Assembly (NCBI RefSeq): GCF_041260155.1
Contig: NC_091938.1
Coordinates: 20,599,632-20,663,631 of the forward strand
Length of the DNA: 64,000 bases
Direction: 5' to 3'
Source of the DNA: Ptychodera flava
Taxonomy: Eukaryota; Hemichordata; Enteropneusta; Ptychoderidae
Part shown: piece by piece, positions 1-9,840 of the stretch
Layout of the letters: the number at the start of each line of letters is the position of its first letter
How positions within the stretch are numbered: position 1 is the first letter of the stretch
Translations under genes and position numbers: made by a program
The notes under the pieces: generated by a model
The model's input: the letters and a program-made list of their open reading frames with translations, nothing else
What the model was told of the DNA's origin: nothing
The model's database searches: none

Positions 1-118
1 GAGAAAATATAACCAATCACAGATTTTAAGCAGGTGGCCGCTTTTTAAAAGCAGCTCCCTCACATGGGCATTTCGAATACCAAGGAGCGCCTTGACCATA
101 TATGGGCATAGCTCTGAA
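1..118. mobile_element. Partial copy of a ~185-bp TTAA-type MITE (family M1)
   Basis: This segment closely matches the interior of the elements at 14182-14367 and 24921-25105, sharing the blocks around 'cacagattttaagc' and 'gaccatatatgggcat'. It is in the same orientation as the 14.2-kb copy. The left end lies off the window, so only the right-hand two-thirds is visible. Confidence 0.7.
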
Positions 119-402
119 ACAATTATCATGATCATGCCCTTTTATCCACAAAATAAAGAGACCGAAATTCGCCATCTTGTGACGTTAAGTTTTCTTTCTG
201 ATACGAGAAATGATTTCGATTGTTTATCAAATACTGCTGACTCATTGACTGAGAGAAAAAGTAAGCAAGACACCTGTTTCGTCATGATGTAATTGTACGT
301 AAAATTTTTGTAGTTTATCAGCTAATGTTATAGATCTATTTATAACAATATATAATATATAAATATCTATGTCGATCTATTTCAGTCTATGTCTGCTTTC
401 AA

Positions 403-448
403 CGTATGTATGTATGTATGTATGTATGTATGTATGTATGTATGTATG

Positions 449-478
<30 letters not shown>
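403..478. repeat. (GTAT)n microsatellite
   Basis: About 18 uninterrupted copies of a 4-base unit. No coding signal surrounds it. Confidence 0.95.
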
Positions 479-480
<2 letters not shown>

Positions 481-723
481 GTATCATTTGTAACGTGGGT
501 TATGTGCAGTGTCTCGGAAGCTCTAGCCAATTTGTTTGCTGAATTGTTTTTAATTGAATAATTTCCAAAAAGTCAATCAGGTAGAGAATAGCCCAAGTTT
601 CAGATTCCTTCAGTGTCTGTAAATAATGTCGATCTAAAAATCAGAGATAAACTTCCAAGCCGCTGCACATTGTCAGGTTCAGAGTGGCAACATCTACCAC
701 AGCACGTTCTAAACTCATCTAAC

Positions 724-967
724 CTGTTGCAGAACTTGTCGTTGGTGGCGCTCTTCGGTAGATGAAATATCTGTACATGGTTCCAGTAGCAGCTACGAAC
801 AAGTAAAGTGTTACCAGAATAAAGCCCCAGTTTGTCAAGAAAAGGAAGGTGTCGCCGCCGAGCCCACTGGCCATACTACGTGTGAGATACGTCACCAAAA
901 TGCCGAAGAAATAGGAAGCGACCAGCAGCCGGTAGAGGGCGAATACACCGAACGGTATCCATTTCCA
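724..967 (-). CDS. Exon of a rolling-stone-like multipass membrane protein (partial gene)
   Basis: One 244-nt exon encoding 81 residues. On the minus strand it is preceded by a pyrimidine-rich tract ending in CACAG (phase 0, first residue W) and followed by a CAG|GTTAGA donor (phase 1). The peptide has two hydrophobic segments, roughly residues 8-26 and 45-63, and the phrase FLTNWGFILVTLYLF, typical of the Drosophila rolling stone (rost) family, integral membrane proteins linked to myoblast fusion in flies. The end of the exon reads RYFIYRR, a basic loop. The rest of the gene is not visible: the 3' exons would lie left of the window, and no further 5' exon was recognised to the right. The family call rests on recognised motifs, not on an alignment. 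FAR-17a/AIG1-like membrane proteins share similar topology and are the main alternative. Confidence 0.6.
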
Positions 968-1059
968 CTGTGTGCATATGAAAAAGCACAGAAAACAAAG
1001 GTTGGATTCACTATTATCATTAAACAAAAAGTCAACTTTTTGTGTTGTAATCAAAGAGG

Positions 1060-1277
1060 TTATTCATAAAATTTAGAAAATATTTCCAGCTTTATGAAGC
1101 GATGAAATGGCTACAACAAACACATTCCGTGATTTACGATGCAGTGTAGTACGCGTATGTGATGGAATGGTTTCCCTACAGATCTAGACTATGTCTGTCA
1201 CAAAATTTCACTTAACAATGCAACTTGTATGCATAAAGACTACACACAAACACAGAACTCTTCTCCAAGTCCATATC

Positions 1278-1328
<51 letters not shown>

Positions 1329-2630
1329 TCAACTTCGCCTGTCTCTTTTTATCTCGTAATCATTATGTTCAACTGTTCATTTGGCAGACTTTGCATCACT
1401 CTTCCAGAAATTGTTGTAATTAGAGGCAGGATATAGAGAGCAGCCTCTACACAATCTCATGGTTAGCCCTGACTGCTGATGAACCGACCCGTCACGGAGA
1501 TCTGCACGAGTCAGTGACGCGTATACCCACACCTCACCGTAAATCACGGAATGTGTTTGTTGTAACCATGGCAAGCTGATCCTACACTAACAATGGTACA
1601 AAGGTTATCAGCATCTGTAGTAGTGAGCTCCGTGTCAAACAGTTTATCTTTTTCACGACTTTATTTTACAGTGCAATATATTGATGGTAGGTACTACAGC
1701 TACAGCAAGGACGCCATTGATAACACAACACTGTTTCCACGCATAGATCGAAGGAACACAGTTATGGTTCATCAAACAGGGCTTCTCTTGGAACTATAGG
1801 CAAGACTGATGACATCAAACCTTGTGCTAACGAACAGCATATCTTGCTCAATCTACGTGTACGCGGTGCTTGAAAAAAAGGGTGTTTACTAAAATGGAAC
1901 AGCGCAGACACACCTATACCTGTGTACAGTTGAAGGCTAATAAACGGTAATTTTGTATGCGTCATCATCACGAACCCCTCTGCCCTCTAACCTTTCAAAA
2001 TCGCTACTGAGGTCATCGTATGGGTAGACGTACATTCCACTGAACACACATCATTGATTATTAAAGGACGCGTAAAACTTTTTATCAAGAAAACACAAAT
2101 GATACAGTAATTATTAATGGACGCCGCTCGCTTATAAAACCTATTGTCTAGAGCAGACCGTCAAAAATGAGCAAGCAACCAAATTTAGCTCCTGTTATTT
2201 TCGTTAGTGTTCGCCCCATAACTTGTTCATAGAAGGTATAATTAGTCACATATGAAAGGTTTCCAACCACACAGTGCATGATTTGTAACTAAGCTCTTTA
2301 ATACACTTTGCATAAATGAACACATCAATTTAGGAAAAAAAATGGAAATGAAGATGTTTTGGCGAATTTTGTTTTGGCGAATTTTACCAGTAAAGTAAAT
2401 ATTTGTTCCACAGTAAGGTTGTGTTTTCAATCCCATATCACCCATGGTAACCCTGCCCTCATTATGATGTATTTGAATCCCCTCGAAGACCCATCAGTCC
2501 AACTCTTAATGTATTACAGCAAGGTTTGTTTCGTTGTAAAATACCATTGATACTTGTTATATTCCAAAACTATACTGATTTACCCAGGGTTTAATTTGTC
2601 CATGTAGACTGTTTGTATGCAATGTCCAAC
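1060..2630. other. Intergenic DNA without a recognised gene
   Basis: Contains a (TCTG)n microsatellite at about 1277-1327. Short ORFs here show no family motif and no splice-consistent partner. No RNA gene was recognised. Confidence 0.6.
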
Positions 2631-2631
2631 G

Positions 2632-2690
<59 letters not shown>
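2631..2690. repeat. (TA)n microsatellite
   Basis: About 28 TA repeats directly upstream of a fold-back element. Confidence 0.95.
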
Positions 2691-2696
<6 letters not shown>

Positions 2697-2711
2697 ATAT
2701 ATATATTTAAA

Positions 2712-3251
2712 AACTATCTACTGTTGATTGACCAATCAAGTGCTCAATTCAGGGTTTTTATTTACTCATAAAGCCTTGGTCACCAAATTCCAGAAACGAA
2801 TGACAGCGCCATAGTAGAGTACTGTCCAATCAAAAGTGAACATGTCATATTCTGTAGACATCTGGTACGTTTTAATATTCAAATTTGGTAACACAGCGGA
2901 AACCAGCTGCAACACAAAATCTGCTGTGCCCAAGGGCATTTATATAATGTGCCCTAGGGCATTTATAGATGTTCCATTACATTGGAAGGCTATTTCACAA
3001 ATAAAAGTTTTAATTCATATCCTAAACATGTTACATTGACAAAGGGGACGGTTGACGTAAACACATTGAAAAGAAAATATATCAGTTAGGGGCGATAGTT
3101 TTTAAGTCGGATAAAACCCTCGTACTCGGCTCTTCTGGTATATAAAGTCAACCCTACGATAAAATGTCTCGGCCTTGCCGCCTCGACATTTTATCGTTGG
3201 GTTGGACTTTATATACCAGAAGAGCCCTCGTACTCGGGCTTTATCCTATAC
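2712..3251 (+). mobile_element. Fold-back element, ~545 bp family F1, copy 1
   Basis: The same sequence recurs at 22310-22854 (same orientation) and 14848-15390 (inverted). It starts with AACTATCTACTG, carries an internal 'gggcattta' double block, and ends in a long hairpin whose arms read 'ccctcgtactcgg...ctcttctgg' and its complement. It has no ORF. It is inserted beside TA microsatellites, so its target duplication cannot be read. Confidence 0.85.
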
Positions 3252-3252
3252 T

Positions 3253-3253
<1 letters not shown>

Positions 3254-3326
<73 letters not shown>

Positions 3327-3414
3327 ATTGTGTGTGTGTGTGTGTGTGTTTTATGTTACGTACTCACATTAATGGATTTACGTTAATGTTAAATTGCTTG
3401 TCACTCTTCCCCCC

Positions 3415-3450
<36 letters not shown>
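3254..3450. repeat. Compound microsatellite (TA)n, (TG)n, (CT)n
   Basis: A long TA run with two AAATA interruptions, then about 10 TG repeats. A CT run follows at about 3413-3450. Confidence 0.95.
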
Positions 3451-3454
<4 letters not shown>

Positions 3455-4790
3455 AGTCTGCGGTTGTACATACTAGCCTTTTGTTGAACAAATGTCTGGA
3501 GTAAGTAAGTCATCGTTTTATCAGGTTACATTACAATTGATACAAGCTCTCTAACATCACAGTAAACTTTCTAAAATTGTAAAATCAAAAGTGAACTAAT
3601 TTCACATCGTCCTGTAGAACAGTGAAAATCCCAGTTTATGGTGTTAACTCCACGGTTTGGGTTTCAATCCGAGTACCCGGAGTCTACACCGTGAAAGCCG
3701 GAGGGAGGATGGATGTCATGACACTGTTGTGCGAACAGGGCCCTGCAGATGAAAAACGCTAACCCATCTCAACCCGCAAGCACCGAACATGGTCTAAGAT
3801 GATTGACTTTGGATCCCAACAAATCACACAAACTGCATCCCCCGTGTGAAGAGACACAAATTTTGTCTCTGTAAAGGACAAACAAATGCCTGGCGCTACC
3901 CAGCCTTTGGCGTACGCACGTACGGTTAAAGTACCGTAGACTGACTGTGACAAGACTTCCGCAGAACAGGAGTTATTTATGACGGAATACAAGGACCTAG
4001 TTTTGGATCCATGTTAACAGTTACTTACCTGCGGCTTGCAGAATACGTCAGGTTTTTCGTAGCTGAGGCCAAGATCGGCACAACTAACTCGATCACAACA
4101 ACACGCCATGCTAGAAAAATCATCAACTGTCTAGAGCCCGCGGAGAACGAACGCGGAGACTCGGTGCGCATGGACTGGAGAGCAAAAAATATAAAGAACG
4201 ACCTACAACCTTCGACCTCTTACAGCTCAATACACGATAAGCGGACGTTGATGACCTGATGACCCCGTAGATGACGATTCATCTTGTGATACATGTATGA
4301 TGTAGAACCTGCTGACTCTGTAAGGTGTTTTGTAATATCATGCTCGGCACTACCGCCCCTTCCGAAACCAAATTATTAACGCTCATTGTTATGTCACAAG
4401 CCCCAACAAGTGAGAAATGTCACACGCAGTACGCAAAATCCATTAACGTTGAGGGCGCAAATATTTTTTCAGAATCTGAAAAAATCTGAACCATTCACAA
4501 ATTTCTGGGATACAATGCCGTGATAAAACAATATTCCTTCCCCTTTAAAGTCATATTTCAAAATCCAATTTTCAGTTTCACTATGTATCTGCTTATGTTT
4601 CAGTGTTTTCAAATTTATTCATTACTGAATGTAATATATCATTACCATTTCGGTGTATTTAAAGTTTCGAAACTTGTGTCGATGACTAAGCATCTCTTTT
4701 GCTTTGAGCATCATAATACTTGTACATCTGACACGTGTTGGTTTCAAAATGCCGATGACTAACGGCCGTGGAGCTTATATAAGTTCGATA
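3451..4790. other. Intergenic DNA without a recognised gene
   Basis: Opposing short ORFs lie at 3759-3992 (minus, 77 codons) and 4011-4259 (plus, 82 codons). Neither has a recognisable domain, and no convincing splice sites link them to neighbours. They could be remnants of a gene; the sequence does not decide. Confidence 0.5.
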
Positions 4791-4791
4791 T

Positions 4792-5160
4792 TGACGTAGT
4801 TCACGCCTCGAAAGTGAAAGACTTAAACTTTTGTTCAAAACATTCCGTAAGGAAACTTTAAAACATTCCCTTTCGAAATTAAGAATAAAATTCAGAGGTA
4901 AGCATGTGCAAAATTTACTAGAGAAACAAATTACCCAATATTTCCTTACACTTGAATTCAAAATGGCCGCCATTTCTGCATTAACTGTATGGGGGAAAAT
5001 TGAACTGTAGACTTTTCCAAAAATAAACCGGGGGAAAACATTTTGACTCCATGAGCCTCAAAATAAGCTCACCGTCCAACAAGTTATGGATCACAAATGT
5101 ATTGTAAAAGTTTGAGATTCCGATTTATAATATCTTTCTCCGACGTGCATTCTGAATGAA
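4792..5160. repeat. Dispersed repeat with an AAAATGGCCGCC core, copy 1 (family R1)
   Basis: Starts near 'cgcctcgaaagtgaaagac' and includes 'aaaatggccgccat'. About 130 bp later it has 'gtttgagattcc', the same order of blocks as at 13945-14460 and 18655-19010. It is noncoding. Confidence 0.7.
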
Positions 5161-6693
5161 GAGAAACAATTTATATATTTTGATCATAATCTCGTCACAG
5201 GACCATTGGCAATTTATGACGGAAAAATCATTTGACGCGTTGACTTGCTAGTACATTACACAATTGCATCGTTTGTCTGCATTACCGTTTCAGATTACGT
5301 TATGCTATAAACAAAGCGCTCAATTTTCTCCCCTGCGAAAATGACGTCATTTCGTGCCAAGCCAGACAATACTAGGAGGAGACAGTGATGGAACGAGGTA
5401 AAAAATCACATATTCCATGTAGTTGACGAACTGTTTTATTTACTGCAACCATTGCTTCCGTCATTACCATGTGATTTCAGCAGAGGGAGAATAATTACTA
5501 CATCTTCTAATGGACTGTTTGCATATTGTCATGATTGTAGCGACATTTATAAATCATTCGACCATTATTTTGGACTTTTTTACTTCCGTATTATTTATGA
5601 TTATTTGTGCAAGCGAACAGTTTAAAGAAAGTCGAGTTCCCCCTTTCACTTTAGAGAAGCACACGTAAAGAAATGTTCACTTCTGTATGTACATGTCAAA
5701 CAGGTTCGTCCATAAAATAATGGAATTTGTTTGCAAATCTTGTAGAAGATTGTTTGCGTCACCATCTACTTTGAGTGCACCTTTCCAACCCTCACCTTTA
5801 CAAAATAATCAATAGCTGACATGCTTATGGCCCAGAAGAATAATTAATATTACTAAGCAACGGTTGCCAGGGTGATTTTTTGATAACTAAGTAAACGTGG
5901 ACTCTTTTGGAGTAAATTGTTCACAAATTCAAGATTGATCTCACCGTGCTGCAACCAGTCTTACATCATAGAAATGCAAATGAGTTGTGTTTTTAAAATG
6001 GTTGAATGACGCCTAATTTCGTCCTGACAACATGAAACGTAAAAAGTTTGTGATAAAATCCAACTTGCCCGCGCCTTTTAGACGATCTCTAATATTCTGT
6101 AACTAACCCTCTCTACTGCCTATTTGCCATTTAACCCTTTTCCTGCCAGACAGTAATAACTGTATCACTTCCCCATCAGCCAAGTCAGTAAAAAGCGGTA
6201 TTGAGCCAAAACATGACGTATTTTTACCCACTTGGTTTGGTATGTTATAGCATCTTTTGTCAAAAAAAAATCAACTTTACAGTATTATGTTTCAACAGCC
6301 TTCAAATGTACAGTTTATGTTAAAATACATCATATGGAATACGTTGTGTTTCATTAATTAACCATCTTGACCTGATGGTGAAATATGGACTTGGCAGGAA
6401 ATGGGTTAATGTTCGCTCCAATATTATCAAAATTGTCCAATTTATATAAATCGTGCTGTTGTGTATACACATTACCGGGAGCCAAAAGTATATAGAAAGC
6501 ATCGTAAACACTAGTTTTCTTGTGCACTATAGGTTGCACTTGGAACGCAGCAAATTATCCTAGGAAATACATGTGTGTCGAACCCTTTCACATTTCACAC
6601 AACACTTTTAGGTTTTACTTCCCATTTCAGATACACTGTATGGGTCACACATTGTGATCGCGACCATCTTAGAATCTGTAACTGCTGATGCAC
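5161..6693. other. Intergenic DNA downstream of the GT31 gene
   Basis: AT-rich sequence with no recognised gene, RNA or transposon end. It would hold the 3'UTR of the GT31 gene; no clear AATAAA was picked out close to the stop codon. Confidence 0.5.
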
Positions 6694-7767
6694 TCAACAC
6701 TTAATACTGTCATCGTTCACAGCACTCCAAAGTTTATTGTAGTTTTCTACTGAAGGGTCGAAGTTGATGAAACTTGCTATTGCCCTCTTCAGAAGACAGG
6801 GTTTCTTCTCATCGTGGTTGACGAAAGCTTCTCCCAACTGTACATCGTGCATCAGGGAAACATTCAACGCCCCAGCCAGGAGGCCGAGGTTGACGTCTTC
6901 GAGGCCCGGTAACAAGGGTTTGATCAGAGAGGTGGCGTAAAGGCCAATGACAGTGTCGATCGGCATGATAATGAAGTTACCCGAACAATATGGCGGGTAA
7001 ATCTTCTCTGGGTATAAATCAGCGGAAATGACGTATTCGGGATGGTCCGGTATGAGGGCCTCGTCCCGTATGGGCTTGCTGTTTTTGATGACGTAACATA
7101 AAACTGTTGAAGGGAGGTTTACAGTCTTCAGTTTTTGAACAATATTTGGTATATTAAGGAACATTGTGTCTGTCGATTTTATGACAAACTGCGCATTTTT
7201 GCAATGTTTAACCGCCCATTCCATTCCCACCATTGTCTTTAATGTTGCATTTCTCGGCACGTCAATGAAGTCGCTTTGTACTATATCGCCATATTCTTCA
7301 TTTTCCATCAGTATCTGTTTCTGCGCCTCGTCGCTGACGTTTCTTGGGCGACCTAGCACAAACAGCAAACGGATTGGCTCGTCCAGTGCAGGGCTTCTTT
7401 TGCCCCACGTTTCACGAATCCCCTTCCTGCGATGGAAATGCTCCGGATGTGACGTAACAAGAAAGAGTATAAACACACGGCCGCCATTTTTCATCTCGCA
7501 GATATGGCGATGGTTGATGACATACTTGGACGTGTAGGTCTCATACCCTCCCGCTGCTTTGACTTTCCAGGGCGGCCCATTAGAACGATGCTGAGTCAAC
7601 TTTGCCTTCGCAGGTCCGAAAAATCTTGCTAGGCCTATCGCTCTGAGATTTTTGGCCAGCGTTTTTGATGTATCAGAGTCATAAGAGACCTTGAAACGCA
7701 CAATCACGAACAATACCATAAAGACAATAAACACTTTCAACCAATGCTTCCTTGTGCTTCTCTTCAT
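6694..7767 (-). CDS. GT31-family glycosyltransferase (beta-1,3-galactosyltransferase-like), DxD altered
   Basis: A 357-residue single-exon CDS, the usual length and architecture for this Golgi family. It has a short basic cytoplasmic tail (residues 1-10) and a signal-anchor helix (about 11-24: KVFIVFMVLFVIVR). A stem leads into a lumenal domain from about residue 96. GT31 marks visible: FLVTSHPEHFHRRKGIRETWG (102-122, in two overlapping blocks), LLFVLGR (134-140), IVQSDFIDV (162-170), CSGNFI (261-266) and LEDVNLG (289-295). Possible N-glycosylation sites are N143, N173 and N302. Members move a sugar from a UDP-sugar to a beta-1,3 position, using a DDD/DxD metal site. Here the expected K-x-D-D-D-x-F reads K-S-T-D-T-M-F (197-203), so both metal-binding aspartates are replaced. 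The ORF is otherwise intact, suggesting a pseudoenzyme or a divergent transferase. A 5'UTR intron precedes it. The start is the first in-frame ATG and is followed at once by the signal anchor. Confidence 0.85.
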   Translation of the reverse strand: MKRSTRKHWLKVFIVFMVLFVIVRFKVSYDSDTSKTLAKNLRAIGLARFFGPAKAKLTQHRSNGPPWKVKAAGGYETYTSKYVINHRHICEMKNGGRVFILFLVTSHPEHFHRRKGIRETWGKRSPALDEPIRLLFVLGRPRNVSDEAQKQILMENEEYGDIVQSDFIDVPRNATLKTMVGMEWAVKHCKNAQFVIKSTDTMFLNIPNIVQKLKTVNLPSTVLCYVIKNSKPIRDEALIPDHPEYVISADLYPEKIYPPYCSGNFIIMPIDTVIGLYATSLIKPLLPGLEDVNLGLLAGALNVSLMHDVQLGEAFVNHDEKKPCLLKRAIASFINFDPSVENYNKLWSAVNDDSIKC

Positions 7768-7908
7768 TTTCCGTTTCTTTAGTGATGATGTCTTATACTT
7801 CTTTCACGGTTGTCTGTCAAGGAGGAGCCTAGCTTCCCACTATTTGTTCGTGAACGATCAGCAATATCTGTTTTAATCGCCCTCTGTCGTTTGTGGAGAA
7901 ATGTGACC

Positions 7909-7991
7909 CTGAAAGATAAGTGAATGACAATATAACAACGTTAAAAAAGTAAGAAAACAAAGCGCAGGATCACGACACTTGTTTCACTTAC
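7909..7991 (-). other. Putative 83-bp 5'UTR intron of the GT31 gene
   Basis: On the minus strand the sequence reads CCG|GTAAGTGAAAC at the donor. A T-rich tract (CTTACTTTTTTAACG and CATTCACTTATC) leads to TTTCAG|GGTCAC. It lies 142 bp upstream of the start codon. Strong matches at both ends and a suitable length support it; transcript data would settle it. Confidence 0.55.
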
Positions 7992-8345
7992 CGGAGACGT
8001 GTCCTGGTGGATAGCATTCCGTGATTTAAAACGCCAGCAATTATGCCATTTGAATTAAAGGCAGCAAGAAATTTCCCCGTTCTAACTCTGAAATAAAGGC
8101 GGCAAGAAATGAGTGTAACTAAATCTCACTCCATATCATCAAACCATTAATCGGTTTGCTTCAATAAAAGCGCGAGGTCAAGAACGCAAAGCAATGAAAT
8201 TTCTATCACTTATATATTCACCGACGTTGCGGAGCCTAATTCTTTTACCCGACATCTATTTCGTTCATCTTCACAAATAATTGGTCTTTCGGCACAAGTC
8301 CAGACTATATACAGAATGGATTGAAGGAAACAATCGGTCGGGCTG

Positions 8346-8845
8346 ACCCAAATCAGGTGCAGCCAACGAACAATGCACTTTTAAAAAGGTCCTTACCATG
8401 ATTAGATATATTGTGCATGACAGGTAATGTGAAGTGACTAATTTTAAGTCAAGAGGGTAATTAACTAGCTGTTCATAATTTGCCCTCCACAGAAAATTTT
8501 TCGACTTACCCTCCCACACTCAAACTTCATTTTACCCACTCCCCACTTATTTTTGCCTGTTTCCCCTCCCCACTGTGAATTTTTGAAGCTCCCTCGCCCT
8601 GTGGCAAAAAAAACTTGCCAATTTTCCCTGCCCTGGAAACAATTCCCCTCAAAAAGTTTTTGGCCAAGCCCTGTCCCCAGGACAATCAACCGATATCCGC
8701 CCTGCCTACAAAAAAAACCTAAAATTTGCTCCCTTGCCACCTAAAAACATGTCCCCTGCAAAATTAAAATTTCCCCTGCCCTCAAAAATTGCTCATGGAA
8801 TAGCTTTTTCGATGAATAGCTCCGTTGGCTGCACCTGACCCAAAT
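8346..8845. mobile_element. hAT-type MITE, 484 bp, with 8-bp target duplication
   Basis: Terminal inverted repeats CAGGTGCAGCCAACG at 8354 and its complement ending at 8837. Both sides are flanked by the 8-bp direct repeat ACCCAAAT (8346-8353 and 8838-8845). An 8-bp duplication and TIRs starting CAG are hallmarks of the hAT superfamily. The interior is strongly strand-biased (runs of CCCCTGCCC and AAAA) and encodes no transposase, so the element is non-autonomous. Confidence 0.9.
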
Positions 8846-8849
8846 TTCG

Positions 8850-9840
8850 CCTCGCTCGTTAAACGAAAAGAAGTAAGGTTTCAATTTTGTTGGAGACAGT
8901 TTGTCACCTTCTGCAAAGTGGATACCTTTGTTTGTGGTCTCCTCATCGCAATTGAATGGATATCAACGGAATGTGGTCGTTAGATGCGTATACCTCAAGA
9001 AAGCGGCTTTGAATTTGCTTTCTTTCTCTTGTTAAGGCCATAGAATGACTCTCAGGATTGTACATGCCCACTTTGGCCTTGGGCGAAAGCCGCCTTGTGA
9101 TTCAAATCATATAAAGGCCAGGATAAACGACTTCAAAGAAGAGAAAGAAAACCCAGAACCACGGTGTCTTTCATATTGAGTAAAGTCCCCGTAGTCCCTG
9201 TCCGAGCATTGATTGTAATATGTAGTCGGGTTCTGCCCACGGCTTGTTGAATATTGGCACCTAAAAAGGACAGTACCTCTTTGTTTGCTATAGTTCATGT
9301 TGAATTTCTATTCTGCCTGTCAACATGAAAGTCGATCGATACGATGACGCAAAATATACCTCAACCGTGATTTGATATCAACAATCTCCTGTCACACAGA
9401 AACGTGATATCAACTTTCAGTTTTTGAATGTGTGACTATTTGCAGCCATCAGGTTTACGGTATGCAGTGTCAGTGCCCAGCCTTGAACTTGTCTGCTCAC
9501 GAAATGCAATTGATGACACTGTGAATGCACATGGCCCACAATAAAATGGTATGGGTGTGGTACAGTTCTCGCACAAAACACGACGTGTAAAAAGGTGACA
9601 ATAAATTTGTACTTGCTTTCTTCCAAGAAACCTAAAGCCTCTGTAACTCAAACTTTGATTTCGATAGCATTTTCATCTCAGTCAATCATCCCAGTGGACT
9701 GAGACGGAACATTTTACAAGACATAGAGCAGTTGTTTGGCTTGTCAAGGAGGGGCAAATATTCCCGAGCGAGTGTGAAACATTTCATCTCAGAGTCCATT
9801 TGGGTATTAGGAAAATTTGGTATTGGGAGAGAAGTTTCGG
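8850..9840. other. Intergenic DNA without a recognised gene
   Basis: Short overlapping minus-strand ORFs at 9107-9298 and 9417-9651 have no family motif. Nothing else was recognised. Confidence 0.5.

Noticed and set aside
7166..7537. 123-codon plus-strand ORF
   Set aside because: It lies antisense to the GT31 coding sequence and has no motif of its own.
8465..8744. Opposing ORFs at 8465-8740 (minus) and 8553-8744 (plus)
   Set aside because: Both lie inside the hAT MITE and reflect its C- and A-run composition.
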